From contig NZ_AWUK01000057.1 of NCBI RefSeq assembly GCF_000499205.1, positions 1 through 40,745 of the forward strand: DNA of 40,745 nucleotides, written 5' to 3'. This document shows, one piece after another, positions 1 to 7,923 of the stretch. The position numbers and the translations under genes are program-made. The notes beneath the pieces were generated by a model. That model made no database searches and was not told the DNA's origin. It worked only from the letters and a program-made list of their open reading frames with translations. The DNA comes from Paenibacillus sp. MAEPY2 (GTDB lineage Bacteria > Bacillota > Bacilli > Paenibacillales > Paenibacillaceae). Every line of letters starts with the position of its first letter. Positions within the stretch are counted from its first letter, which is position 1.

Positions 1-37
1 GATTGGATTTTCTTCTTTTACTTATAGTTTAATTGAC

Positions 38-1081
38 TTAAATTGTGCTCGTGTCAATGACGAATCTGTATTTCACATCCGATACCAACACACGCTTGTA
101 AGCTTCATCAATTTGGTCGGCTGAGATGACTTCGATCATAGGAACGATACTGTGTTCTGCACAGAAATCCAGCATTTCCTGAGTCTCACGAATGCCTCCG
201 ATCAATGAGCCTGCGAACGAACGACGTTGTCCGATGAGCGACATCACGTTTACAGACAACGGCTCCCCTGGAGCACCCACGTTCACCAGAGTACCATCCA
301 GAGTAAGCAGTGAGAAGTAAGCATTGATGTCGATACTCGCACTTACGGTGTTAATAATCAGGTCAAAATACCCTGCAAGTTTGTCGAAAGTTTCCGGTTC
401 GTTTGTCGCGAAATAATGATCTGCCCCGAATTGCAAGCCATCATCCTTTTTCTTCAAAGATTGTGACAGTACAGTTACTTCTGCACCCATGGCATGTGCA
501 ATTTTGACAGCCATGTGACCAAGTCCGCCCATACCCACAATCGCTACTTTTTTACCAGGACCAGCTCCCCAACGATTTAGCGGCGAGTATGTTGTAATAC
601 CTGCGCAAAGCAGCGGTGCAGCTGCATCAAGCTCGATATTGTCAGGAATCCGGACGATGAAGTCCTCTGTTACGACAATGTGAGTGGAGTACCCGCCTTG
701 TGTGGGTTCGCCATACTTGTCAACGCCCGCGTAGGTAGGAATATTTCCTTTGTGACAGTACTGCTCTTCACCTTGGCGGCAGTTTTCACATTCGCCACAA
801 GAGTCAACCATGCATCCGACCCCTACTCGATCACCAACCTTATACTTTGAAACTTCGGCTCCTACATCTGTGACCAATCCTGCGATCTCATGTCCAGGAA
901 CGAGCGGATAGTTTACGGGTCCCCATTCGCCGTGAGCAGTATGAATATCAGAATGGCATATGCCTGCATATTTAATTTCGATCAGGACATCGTGCAAATC
1001 AAGATCACGTCGTTTAATCTCGGCTGCCCGGAACAATTGGTCCGGACCGTCAACAGCTCGTGCTTTAGCAGTTATCATCAT
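38..1081 (-). CDS. adhA: NAD(P)-dependent zinc alcohol dehydrogenase (AdhA/YahK-like)
   Basis: This is a 347-residue medium-chain zinc alcohol dehydrogenase that should interconvert aldehydes and alcohols in the cytoplasm. Visible motifs are GICHSDIH near residue 40 (catalytic zinc Cys and His), GHEIAG near 65, a four-cysteine structural zinc loop starting at DSCGECENC near 95, and the dinucleotide-binding GMGGLGHMA near 185. The pattern and length match the NADP-dependent AdhA/YahK branch. The start is set by TTAGGAGG six bases before the first ATG. It is divergent from the MerR gene at 1336, and its promoter has a MerR-type 19-bp spacer, so it is probably induced by reactive aldehydes as adhA of Bacillus subtilis is. 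The family is clear; the substrate is inferred. Confidence 0.9.
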   Translation of the reverse strand: MMITAKARAVDGPDQLFRAAEIKRRDLDLHDVLIEIKYAGICHSDIHTAHGEWGPVNYPLVPGHEIAGLVTDVGAEVSKYKVGDRVGVGCMVDSCGECENCRQGEEQYCHKGNIPTYAGVDKYGEPTQGGYSTHIVVTEDFIVRIPDNIELDAAAPLLCAGITTYSPLNRWGAGPGKKVAIVGMGGLGHMAVKIAHAMGAEVTVLSQSLKKKDDGLQFGADHYFATNEPETFDKLAGYFDLIINTVSASIDINAYFSLLTLDGTLVNVGAPGEPLSVNVMSLIGQRRSFAGSLIGGIRETQEMLDFCAEHSIVPMIEVISADQIDEAYKRVLVSDVKYRFVIDTSTI

Positions 1082-1201
1082 TAAAAACCTCCTAAGATTG
1101 TCATAGTCATTCTGCCAAGAGAGTCACGCTCATAGGGTACAAGTCATGACTTGGCTTTTGAATTCCATTGAATCCAGCCCTGCTTTTTCTCCTGCAATAC
1201 G

Positions 1202-1232
1202 ATCTTAACCCCTCTAGTTAACTCGAGGTCAA
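1202..1232 (-). promoter_or_regulatory. MerR-type promoter of the adh gene with palindromic operator
   Basis: On the minus strand the -35 TTGACC (1227-1232) and the -10 TAAGAT (1202-1207) are separated by exactly 19 bases. The spacer holds a near-perfect palindrome, CCTCTAGTTAACTCGAGG at 1211-1228. An over-long spacer with a central dyad is the hallmark of promoters activated by MerR-family DNA distortion. The adjacent MerR gene is the obvious regulator. Confidence 0.75.
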
Positions 1233-1247
1233 ATGTCATTAGAAACT

Positions 1248-1306
1248 TTGACATCCCACATACAGCATGATAGAATCTCCAAAAGATCCTAGAGTTAGCT
1301 CGAAGT
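1248..1306 (+). promoter_or_regulatory. sigma-A promoter of the MerR gene with a downstream second operator copy
   Basis: TTGACA (1248-1253), a 17-base spacer and TAGAAT (1271-1276) form a good vegetative promoter for the gene at 1336. Just downstream, at 1288-1306, lies CCTAGAGTTAGCTCGAAGT, a diverged copy of the operator in the adh promoter. Binding there would sit over the early transcribed region, so it could autoregulate the MerR gene. The promoter is read directly; the autoregulation is inferred. Confidence 0.55.
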
Positions 1307-1335
1307 CTATACTAGTAAGAAAAGGGGGAAAATAA

Positions 1336-1749
1336 ATGTCATATTCGATTAGCGAAGTTGCTAAAGAATTGAATCTAACCGTATATACTTTGCGTTACTA
1401 CGACAAGGAAGGACTCATGCCTTTTGTTGAACGAACCCCTGGCGGAGCACGAAACTTTAAAGAATCCGACATCGATTTTTTAAAGATTATTCAATGTCTG
1501 AAATCTACCGGAATGCCGATTAAAGATATCAAGGATTTTATTGCATGGTGCTCCGAGGGAGATTCCACCTTACAGGAGCGATATGACATGTTCACAGAAC
1601 GCAAGGCTAGTGTGGAAGCGCAAATGGAAGAACTTAGAAAGACGATGGAAGTGATTGAACATAAGCGTGATTACTACAGGACTGCCCTTAATGCTGGAAC
1701 GGAAGAGATTCATAAGAACCATAGAATGGGAAACTTCATCGCCAATTAA
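1336..1749 (+). CDS. adhR: MerR-family regulator, AdhR/NmlR-like aldehyde sensor
   Basis: This 137-residue protein has an N-terminal MerR winged helix-turn-helix (ISEVAKELNLTVYTLRYYDKEG, residues 4-26) and a C-terminal coiled coil from about 80 to 120. A cysteine at residue 54 (IIQCLKSTGMP) aligns by position with the reactive Cys52 of B. subtilis AdhR, the thiol that senses aldehydes. The divergent alcohol dehydrogenase and the 19-bp-spacer promoter between them fit that role. The start follows an AAGGGGG ribosome binding site. The gene ends at a strong hairpin terminator. Confidence 0.85.
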   Translation: MSYSISEVAKELNLTVYTLRYYDKEGLMPFVERTPGGARNFKESDIDFLKIIQCLKSTGMPIKDIKDFIAWCSEGDSTLQERYDMFTERKASVEAQMEELRKTMEVIEHKRDYYRTALNAGTEEIHKNHRMGNFIAN

Positions 1750-1767
1750 TTGAATTATGCTCAACAT

Positions 1768-1811
1768 AATAAAGAGACCTAAACGTCTTTAGGCGTTTAG
1801 GTCTCTTTATT
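1768..1811. terminator. bidirectional rho-independent terminator
   Basis: A perfect 18-bp stem (1768-1785 with 1794-1811) and an 8-base loop lie between the converging genes ending at 1749 (+) and 1843 (-). The stem edges are A/T-rich, giving a T tract in both directions. Confidence 0.9.
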
Positions 1812-1842
1812 GATCAATCCAACTTGTGTGTACGTTTTCCTT

Positions 1843-2322
1843 TTAATAACCCATATCCTTTAATATTTTGGATAATGTGCGTAAACGCTCACCGATCATT
1901 TCATCGTCATCACTAAGCGCTTGGCTGAACAGCTTAATGTCTTCATTAATTCTCTCATTGTCCGTACAGATCTCCACAGACATCGCATCTCCTTGCAGGC
2001 CAACCCGATCAATGACAGGCTGCTCTGGGTCATACAAATGCTCATATCTATAGGCCTCGCGAAAATGTTCCAGGGACCGACAAATGAGGATGGACAAATC
2101 AAGCACGCGATGGAGAGGCAGTTCCTCGGATTGTCTTGACCATTTTTCTCCGGTATACCTCCATACCTTGGCTGAAATATCAACCTTTCCTCTGTCGTTC
2201 CACTGAGCCAATCCCAGAGAAAGACCCTTTGCGTCGGTATTCCCAGCCATTCGGCCGTCAACCTTCTCATAATTATCCGACACGATAACCGGTTTATGTT
2301 TTAACGTTGTAGGTATTTTCAA
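1843..2322 (-). CDS. DUF6530-like conserved protein
   Basis: This is a 159-residue soluble protein without signal peptide or membrane segment. I believe it belongs to the DUF6530 family because of the conserved block KGLSLGLAQWNDRGKVDIS near residue 32 and the segment SEELPLHRVLDLSI near 66; no function is known to me. The start codon is TTG at 2322, chosen because GAGGG lies just upstream and the next in-frame Met is far inside the protein. Its promoter (2376-2404) shares a striking operator with the MFS exporter operon that follows on the same strand, which hints at a common regulator and perhaps a role in the same stress response. Confidence 0.75.
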   Translation of the reverse strand: MKIPTTLKHKPVIVSDNYEKVDGRMAGNTDAKGLSLGLAQWNDRGKVDISAKVWRYTGEKWSRQSEELPLHRVLDLSILICRSLEHFREAYRYEHLYDPEQPVIDRVGLQGDAMSVEICTDNERINEDIKLFSQALSDDDEMIGERLRTLSKILKDMGY

Positions 2323-2349
2323 TTTTATTCCCTCATTCCGTTCACTTAT

Positions 2350-2404
2350 TAACTAATTTACTAAACGACGGTTTCATCTTATCTTGATTTTCATCGTTAG
2401 TCAA
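2350..2404 (-). promoter_or_regulatory. promoter with TTTAGTAAATTAGT operator, upstream of the DUF6530-like gene
   Basis: On the minus strand TTGACT (2399-2404), a 17-base spacer and TAAGAT (2376-2381) form the promoter. Directly after the -10 come GAAACCGTCG and then TTTAGTAAATTAGTTAA (about 2350-2366). The same order, -35, -10, GAARCCGT and TTTAGTAAATTAGT, occurs upstream of the MFS operon at 4091-4163. A repressor bound at the transcription start is the simplest reading. Confidence 0.55.
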
Positions 2405-2426
2405 ACCTCATTAACTGCATCATCCT

Positions 2427-2786
2427 TTAATTCTTAGGAGGTCTATTATAGCCTTTGTCTCCATAGGGCTGTAACTTCTGGAGCCAAGACTTCAGGAGCT
2501 GCTTTTGTTCCCAGCGTATATCCGTCACCTTATCGATATCTTTCTGCTCCAGAACCTCATAAGTGAATGCATCTTCTCCAAATTCTCTCCATTCTTTTTG
2601 CAGCTGGGGATTTGCAAATCTCCCTTGATCCAGTTGCATTTGCAGAGTAAACCATTTGTTTTTCAAGTTGGGATAGCTATCAATATAGATTTTTCCGTTT
2701 ATTTTGTTTTTGATTTGGGCTACGCCCATATAAGTCTTGATCTGCTTGTATTCCTCCAGCAGCTCCTTGCGCTTGTTCATATCCAT
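2427..2786 (-). CDS. small GIY-YIG-like protein with degenerate motif
   Basis: This 119-residue protein carries a GIY-YIG-like N-terminal segment, MGVAQIKNKINGKIYIDSY near residue 20, followed by a helical C-terminal half with conserved Trp and Glu. In this small stand-alone family the core usually reads GVYxI...GKxYIG; here the first Tyr is Ala and the final Gly is Asp, so nuclease activity is doubtful. The start at 2786 has AAGGAG eight bases upstream and overlaps the last codons of the MFS gene, so translation is probably coupled. Its cellular role is unknown. Confidence 0.7.
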   Translation of the reverse strand: MDMNKRKELLEEYKQIKTYMGVAQIKNKINGKIYIDSYPNLKNKWFTLQMQLDQGRFANPQLQKEWREFGEDAFTYEVLEQKDIDKVTDIRWEQKQLLKSWLQKLQPYGDKGYNRPPKN

Positions 2787-3979
2787 GTCTCTATCTCCTT
2801 TTCCTTGACAATAGGGAGCAGTAACAGCGCTCCGATAACCACAAAAACACCACTCGTCATAAATACACTAAGCAAGGAGAAGGTATCCTTGATATATCCG
2901 GAGATAAACATGCCAATTACCATCATTCCCATAAAAATCGGCATGATCGCTCCGGATACCCGGCCAATAAATGCCCCCTCCGTGTTTCGCATAAGAAGCG
3001 TCTGAATTCCACCTTGGATACAAGGAAAGAACAGACCACTAATCACGAGCAGAACAATTGTTAGCCAAACTTGCTTAGACGCACCCATTCCGACAGTACA
3101 GACAGCATTAACAAGTAAACCAACCAAAAGCAATAATTGTGGCTTTACTTTTTTAGAGATTGCGATGATCGCAGCACCACCAACCAACATAGCGCCCCCA
3201 TTAGCCATCACCAGCCATTGCAAAAAAGGTTTATCCCGTCCCAAATTCTCAATGACAAGGAAAATTTGAAGCGGCTGAGTCAATCCTGATGCTAATCCGA
3301 CTGCCGAGAAGGTTAATCCCAGTGTTCTCAAGGATTTATTGGCCCCAATATAGCGCAGTCCGTCGGTCATCTCTTTGACGAAGCTGCCGGTATTCCCTGA
3401 CCCAGCTTCCTCTACATCCCGGGGAAGAGAGGATAATACAAGCGAGGATCCCAGAAACATAGCTGCTGTCAGGATCAGGGATACGTTAATGCCAAACTTA
3501 ATAAAAATAAAAGTACCAATCACCGGTCCAAGCACCATGAAGACAGCGACCAGCGTTTGGGACATCGCCATAACACCCTGCAATTGTTCGGCTGGTACAT
3601 GCCGTTTATACAGTTTCATCGCCGAAGGCTGAGAAAATTGCGATAAGCTGGCAGAAACAAATGATCCGATCAGAAGTGCAATCCATCCGCCATTCATAAC
3701 TGCAAGCAGTACGGCCCCGACAGACAAGCCGGATAACACATCGCTCCAGACCATGGTTCTCTTCGGCCTCCATCGGTCGGCAAAGGTCCCGCCAATCAGG
3801 CCAAATATAAAGATCGGTGCAAATTCCGCAACCGAAATCAGTGATATATCAACCGGATTGTTATGTGTCAATTCGGAAACATAAAGAAGTACAGCATAAT
3901 TCCGAATCCATATTCCCAGTTGTAGCAGTACCCTGGAGAGGATAATGGTTCGAACATATCGATTCGCAAACATTTTCAA
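2777..3979 (-). CDS. MFS efflux transporter (MFS_3/EntS-like)
   Basis: This is a 400-residue major facilitator with about twelve hydrophobic segments. The loop between helices 2 and 3 carries a recognisable GGTFADRWRPKR signature of drug:proton antiporters (around residues 63-74). It resembles the MFS_3 group, which includes EntS-like siderophore exporters and Mef-like macrolide exporters, so the substrate cannot be read from sequence. The start has AAGGGG eight bases upstream. It is the first gene of a two-gene operon with the GIY-YIG-like gene and is expressed from the operator-bearing promoter at 4135-4163 through a leader of about 150 bases. Confidence 0.85.
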   Translation of the reverse strand: MKMFANRYVRTIILSRVLLQLGIWIRNYAVLLYVSELTHNNPVDISLISVAEFAPIFIFGLIGGTFADRWRPKRTMVWSDVLSGLSVGAVLLAVMNGGWIALLIGSFVSASLSQFSQPSAMKLYKRHVPAEQLQGVMAMSQTLVAVFMVLGPVIGTFIFIKFGINVSLILTAAMFLGSSLVLSSLPRDVEEAGSGNTGSFVKEMTDGLRYIGANKSLRTLGLTFSAVGLASGLTQPLQIFLVIENLGRDKPFLQWLVMANGGAMLVGGAAIIAISKKVKPQLLLLVGLLVNAVCTVGMGASKQVWLTIVLLVISGLFFPCIQGGIQTLLMRNTEGAFIGRVSGAIMPIFMGMMVIGMFISGYIKDTFSLLSVFMTSGVFVVIGALLLLPIVKEKEIETWI

Positions 3980-4090
3980 TTCCCCTTATCCTTTAAGATT
4001 TTTACTACCGTGTGCAGCCGATCCCTATTTATTTCATCATTCTGCAAGGCCAGAACTGAACAATTTTCCCCTCCTATCCACAAAGTTTAG

Positions 4091-4163
4091 ATTTACTAAT
4101 TTACTAAATTACTAATTTACTAAATCACGGCTTCATTTTATACAGGATCACTTCCTTCGTCAA
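4091..4163 (-). promoter_or_regulatory. promoter with repeated TTTAGTAAATTAGTAA operator, upstream of the MFS operon
   Basis: TTGACG (4158-4163), a 17-base spacer and TAAAAT (4135-4140) on the minus strand are followed by GAAGCCGTGA and then two tandem copies of TTTAGTAAATTAGTAA (about 4091-4125). The unit matches the one in front of the DUF6530-like gene. The rest of the 358-base gap 3980-4337 holds only the MFS leader and a terminator. Confidence 0.6.
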
Positions 4164-4242
4164 CCGTTTTCTTTAATTCCGTCTTTCCTCAGCTCATTCT
4201 TACCGTAATTTCCGGGTAAACAATTGATCCGTAAAAACAAAA

Positions 4243-4265
4243 AAAGCCGCTAGATTAGCGACTTT
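4243..4265 (-). terminator. rho-independent terminator of the second MFS gene
   Basis: A 9-bp stem with one mismatch (4243-4251 with 4257-4265) is followed on the minus strand by seven T residues and a further T-rich run. It lies 72 bases after the stop of the gene at 4338. A nearly identical hairpin recurs at 9366-9388. Confidence 0.75.
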
Positions 4266-4337
4266 CATACTCGAACATGTATGATTATGTTGGTTTCACT
4301 CAATGAAAAGATACAATCGTGGATCAAAGAGCAGACT

Positions 4338-5564
4338 TCATGGATCTACTAATGGGTACTTGCTGTAATCCAGTTTAGGAGAAACTGCTTCTTCCGGCTT
4401 CAATTGAATGGAACGTTGGCACACCACTGTAATAACAAAGGCTAATAAAGCGAGCACCACAGCTACAGGAGGCACCCACTCTACACCACCCAAATCGACA
4501 GCAAGACCCCCGAATCCAGAGCCAAGCGCTATACCCACATTTGCCGCTACGGGCAGTAAGGTGGAAGCAAACGGTCTGGAATTTGGCGCTATCGCTCCGG
4601 AGACATCAAACAAATAGAGTTGAGAAGCCGCGCTCATCGAGGATGACAGGCAACCGATCAGGAACAGAAACGCCAAGCCCAGCCATAGATGAGATACGGT
4701 GAAACTCAGCCCCAAAAAGATAGCGGCTTGAATAACGAAAAGCCATTTGAGCTTGGGTAAGAAATCTCCCTTTGCTATTTTGGCCCCAATCCAGTTGCTC
4801 AGTATGCTGCACGCACCATAGATGAGGAGTACAGCACTAATCCAACCTGCGGGTATGCCCATGGACTGTCCCAGCAACGGAGTAATATACGTAAAGATCA
4901 CAAAAATACAACTGTTTCCAAGGACCGGAATCAAACAGGCCAGTAGTATGCGAGGCTTCATAAATAGAGCCATCTGGTCGCTGAATGAACCGGCAATGGT
5001 CATCGTTTGTCGTGGAAGAATACGGAACATGAATATGAATGGCATCACACCGATGCAGGCCGTAACAACAAACGTCATGGACCAGTTCAGATGCTGTCCG
5101 ATGAAGGTCCCGAGCGGGACGCCAAGCACATTAGCGATGGAAAACCCGCCCAGTATCCAAGCAATTGCTTCCCCTCTTCGTTCCCGGTTGACTGCATCGC
5201 TTGCAATTGAAATCGAAAGCGATATCGTAAGTCCGCAAGCGACAGCCGAGACGATCCGAATAATCATCAGGGAAAAGAATGTTGTTGAGAAGATGGTTAA
5301 TACATTTAAGGCAAGCACGACTGCAAATCCAATTAAAATGGAGTTTCTCCGGGGAATTTTGGCCAAGAATGCAACGGCAAACGGTGTTCCAATCGCATAG
5401 GCAATGGCGAAGCCGGATACGAGCGCACCTGCGGCAGCCAGCGATACTTTCATATAGGTTTCGATTTCCTTCAATACGCCCACAATCACGTATTCGGTTG
5501 TTCCCAAAACAAAGCTAACGAATGTAAGTGTTAAAATAAGTAAATTCTCTCTTTTTCTAGTCAT
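4338..5564 (-). CDS. MFS transporter, AraJ/YdhP-like (DHA1 family)
   Basis: This 408-residue, twelve-helix major facilitator starts with LTFVSFVLGTTEYVIVGVL and has RIVSAVACGLTISLSISIA near residue 110, both typical of AraJ/YdhP-type DHA1 exporters of sugars, purines or drugs. The exact substrate is unknown. GAGGGC precedes the ATG. The gene is divergent from an AraC-family regulator at 5798, which is its likely regulator. A T-tract hairpin follows the stop. Confidence 0.85.
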   Translation of the reverse strand: MTRKRENLLILTLTFVSFVLGTTEYVIVGVLKEIETYMKVSLAAAGALVSGFAIAYAIGTPFAVAFLAKIPRRNSILIGFAVVLALNVLTIFSTTFFSLMIIRIVSAVACGLTISLSISIASDAVNRERRGEAIAWILGGFSIANVLGVPLGTFIGQHLNWSMTFVVTACIGVMPFIFMFRILPRQTMTIAGSFSDQMALFMKPRILLACLIPVLGNSCIFVIFTYITPLLGQSMGIPAGWISAVLLIYGACSILSNWIGAKIAKGDFLPKLKWLFVIQAAIFLGLSFTVSHLWLGLAFLFLIGCLSSSMSAASQLYLFDVSGAIAPNSRPFASTLLPVAANVGIALGSGFGGLAVDLGGVEWVPPVAVVLALLAFVITVVCQRSIQLKPEEAVSPKLDYSKYPLVDP

Positions 5565-5669
5565 GCATAAGCCCTCACAATTCTCTCTAATGTTGCAAGC
5601 GTTTCATTTTCTTAAACTAGAATCCATTCCTATCAAATTTTGCTTCCACATCCCTTCCGATCGATATAT

Positions 5670-5699
5670 AGTACATATTATTAATAGTGAAATTGTACT
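5670..5699. repeat. inverted repeat AGTACA-18-TGTACT between divergent genes
   Basis: Perfect 6-base arms (5670-5675 and 5694-5699) flank an AT-rich centre in the 233-base gap between the MFS and AraC genes. It could be a regulator site, but the arms are short and no strong promoter can be assigned here. Confidence 0.3.
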
Positions 5700-5797
5700 G
5701 TCAGACATGCCAAGCGACAATAAAGGTTGTTGTGGTCTTCTTCCAAAACATTATGCATGTTGTCATTTCACCACAGAATCTTGAAGGGAAGACATTA

Positions 5798-6661
5798 ATG
5801 AATACACGCCATGAATCCGAACCAATGGATGAAGATCAAGATTGCATCATTATTTATGTTGGGAAGTTGGCAGACAACCCCCATTGGAGTTTTCCAACCC
5901 ATAAGCATGACGATGTGCATGAGATTATTTACGTGAATGACGGCCGTGGCTCGTTCACGATTGATGGGATCAAGCACTCCGCCCAAAAGGGAGATCTTCT
6001 TGTATATAACAAAGGAACACTTCACGAGGAAAAATCGGATCCCGAATTCCCTTTATCCACCTTCTATTGTGGCTTTCGTTTCAAAGAGGGTACTCGCGCC
6101 AACAGCGATTGGGTTGTTCCTCCCGGCAGTGAACCAGTTGTTCGTGCCAACCGTTATTCGGAAGAGATCCGTTCGTTAATGCAGACCATGTTTAATGAAT
6201 TTTCAATCCGGGAAGACGGATACGTCTCTATTTCCCATCATCTGCTGCATGCCATTCTGCTGATTATCGATCGGATGTCGCACCATCAGCGCACAGCAAG
6301 TGAGATCGTTCCGAGCAATACCCTCGCCGAAAGCATCAAAGACTATTTGGATACGAACTACCGGCAGCATATTAAGCTGAAGGACTTGGCTGATCAATTC
6401 CATATTGATTTCTACTATTTAATTCATATGTATAAGAACTGCTACGGTACCTCCCCCTATCATTACCTCATTCAACGAAGAATGGGAGAAGCGACCCGAT
6501 TGTTGGTTTCTACCAAGAAAAAAATATGGGAAATCTCCAAGTTGGTCGGGTACGAGAACCCAAACTACTTTACGATTCTTTTTACCAAAACGGTTGGTGA
6601 GTCTCCGAGAAGTTTCCGCAAGAAGAATCAAAAGGACATGTTCGGAGACCCTTTGAACTAA
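5798..6661 (+). CDS. AraC-family transcriptional regulator with N-terminal cupin
   Basis: This 287-residue regulator has an N-terminal cupin (HWSFPTHKHDDVHEIIYV, then GDLLVYNKGTLHEE, about residues 30-85) that should bind a small ligand. It has a C-terminal double helix-turn-helix of AraC type (about 190-285, with KLKDLADQFHI and VGYENPNYFTILFTKTVGESP). I placed the start at 5798 because AAGGGAAG lies ten bases upstream; an in-frame ATG at 5687 would add 37 atypical residues. It is divergent from the MFS exporter at 4338 and probably controls it. It ends in a hairpin terminator. Confidence 0.85.
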   Translation: MNTRHESEPMDEDQDCIIIYVGKLADNPHWSFPTHKHDDVHEIIYVNDGRGSFTIDGIKHSAQKGDLLVYNKGTLHEEKSDPEFPLSTFYCGFRFKEGTRANSDWVVPPGSEPVVRANRYSEEIRSLMQTMFNEFSIREDGYVSISHHLLHAILLIIDRMSHHQRTASEIVPSNTLAESIKDYLDTNYRQHIKLKDLADQFHIDFYYLIHMYKNCYGTSPYHYLIQRRMGEATRLLVSTKKKIWEISKLVGYENPNYFTILFTKTVGESPRSFRKKNQKDMFGDPLN

Positions 6662-6664
6662 AAA

Positions 6665-6689
6665 AACAGGTAGCCATCGGCTACCTGTT
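6665..6689. terminator. rho-independent terminator after the AraC gene
   Basis: A perfect 11-bp stem (6665-6675 with 6679-6689) with a 3-base loop begins four bases after the AraC stop. An A run precedes it, so it may also stop minus-strand transcription from the CDF gene. Confidence 0.8.
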
Positions 6690-6759
6690 CTGTCTTACAT
6701 CAAGAAGAGAAAATGATATTCCTGTTTACTGGAAATTCCTTGTAGTTGTCGCTCATGTT

Positions 6760-7662
6760 TTATAATAAAAGCGCTTCGTTTGGAGCTTCGTCTGGTTCAA
6801 CGTGAACATGAACAGTGTACACATCATGTTCTCTTAACAATTCGTCTTCTACATTTGTTGAAATATCATGAGCCTTCTGAAGATCCAGATCCGATCGTAC
6901 AAGAATGACAACATCCACAACAGCATTATTACCGTAACTACGAGCTCTTAAATCTTTAACTGCCTCTACCCCATCAATATTGGCAATCGTGTTTCTGTAT
7001 ACCTTGATTAGTTCTTCGTCAAACCCATCCGTAAGATGGTGTGTAGCTTCCCGAAAAATGTCCCAAGCAGTTTTACATATTAGAAAGCCCACCGCTACAG
7101 CTGTTAATGGGTCGAGCCATGGCAGGCCAAATTGAGAACCGATGATGCCGATAACTGTTCCTATACTAACCCAGGCATCCGAAATATTGTCTTTTGCAGC
7201 TGCCATAACCGCTTGGCTCTTGATCTTTAAAGCGAGTCTTTTATTATATCGGTAAACCAGATACATCACTGCCGCACAGAAAATGCCTGTCCATGCTGCG
7301 AAGATGTCTGGAGATTCGCTTTTCCCCTGGAATACGGATGTGATAGCTTCGTATAACACTTGTAGACCTACCGCCATCATGATAAAAGAAGCAACCAGTG
7401 AGGCAACGGTCTCTGCTTTCCAATGTCCATATGTATGATCTTTATCAGCCGGACGTTGAGCAAGTCTCAGACCGATAAGAACCGCGATTGAAGCTATAAT
7501 ATCGGTAGCATTGTTTAACCCATCCGCTTTCAAAGCTTCGGAATTAGACATATAACCGATGACCATTTTAATTGCAGTCAGACAAATATAAGCAATAATA
7601 CTGATGATTGCTCCCTTTTCTCCCAGTTTTAAGTTGTCGTACTTTATTTGCTCCACTAACAT
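6760..7662 (-). CDS. cation diffusion facilitator family metal exporter (MneP/MneS-like)
   Basis: This 300-residue membrane exporter has about six transmembrane helices and a cytoplasmic C-terminal domain with a metal-binding tail (YTVHVHVEPDE). Helix 2 carries ALKADGLNNATD and helix 5 carries AKDNISDAW, placing the acidic metal ligands where CDF proteins have them; HTYGHWKAE follows helix 2. The DGLNN pattern is closest to manganese exporters of the MneP/MneS type, though zinc, cobalt or iron remain possible. GGGGGAT precedes the start. It is a single gene divergent from the GNAT-MerR operon. Confidence 0.85.
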   Translation of the reverse strand: MLVEQIKYDNLKLGEKGAIISIIAYICLTAIKMVIGYMSNSEALKADGLNNATDIIASIAVLIGLRLAQRPADKDHTYGHWKAETVASLVASFIMMAVGLQVLYEAITSVFQGKSESPDIFAAWTGIFCAAVMYLVYRYNKRLALKIKSQAVMAAAKDNISDAWVSIGTVIGIIGSQFGLPWLDPLTAVAVGFLICKTAWDIFREATHHLTDGFDEELIKVYRNTIANIDGVEAVKDLRARSYGNNAVVDVVILVRSDLDLQKAHDISTNVEDELLREHDVYTVHVHVEPDEAPNEALLL

Positions 7663-7845
7663 AATCCCCCTGATTCCAACTGTTTTCTAGCACTTTACGA
7701 TGGTATCATCACGATATTGTGTGGGTCTAGAGAAACGTTTTGAACCAAGTAAAACAATGTCTGTACAATGAAAGAGTTTAATACCGGCCAAAAAAAGTTG
7801 TAATAAGTAAACTTACTTCAGGAATTGTGATCTCTGCCATATTGC

Positions 7846-7876
7846 TTGACTCTGGTATCGTACCAGGGTTTATCGT
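7846..7876 (+). promoter_or_regulatory. MerR-type promoter of the GNAT-MerR operon
   Basis: TTGACT (7846-7851) and TATCGT (7871-7876) are separated by 19 bases, and the spacer is dominated by the palindrome CTGGTATCGTACCAG (7852-7866). This is the expected target of the MerR protein encoded at 8481, so the operon is probably autoregulated. A second palindrome, AAGTAAACTTACTT (7805-7818), lies 28 bases upstream. Confidence 0.75.
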
Positions 7877-7923
7877 GAATGTAGCGCAAATATGGGTTTT
7901 ACAAATTAGGAGTGGTTCAGTTG

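Noticed and set aside
4091..4126. CRISPR-like or satellite repeat
   Set aside because: The short ACTAATTT repeats have no spacers and sit at a promoter start; they fit an operator better.
4822..5400. 192-codon plus-strand frame
   Set aside because: It lies antisense inside the MFS gene at 4338-5564, has no ribosome binding site and gives no family-like protein.
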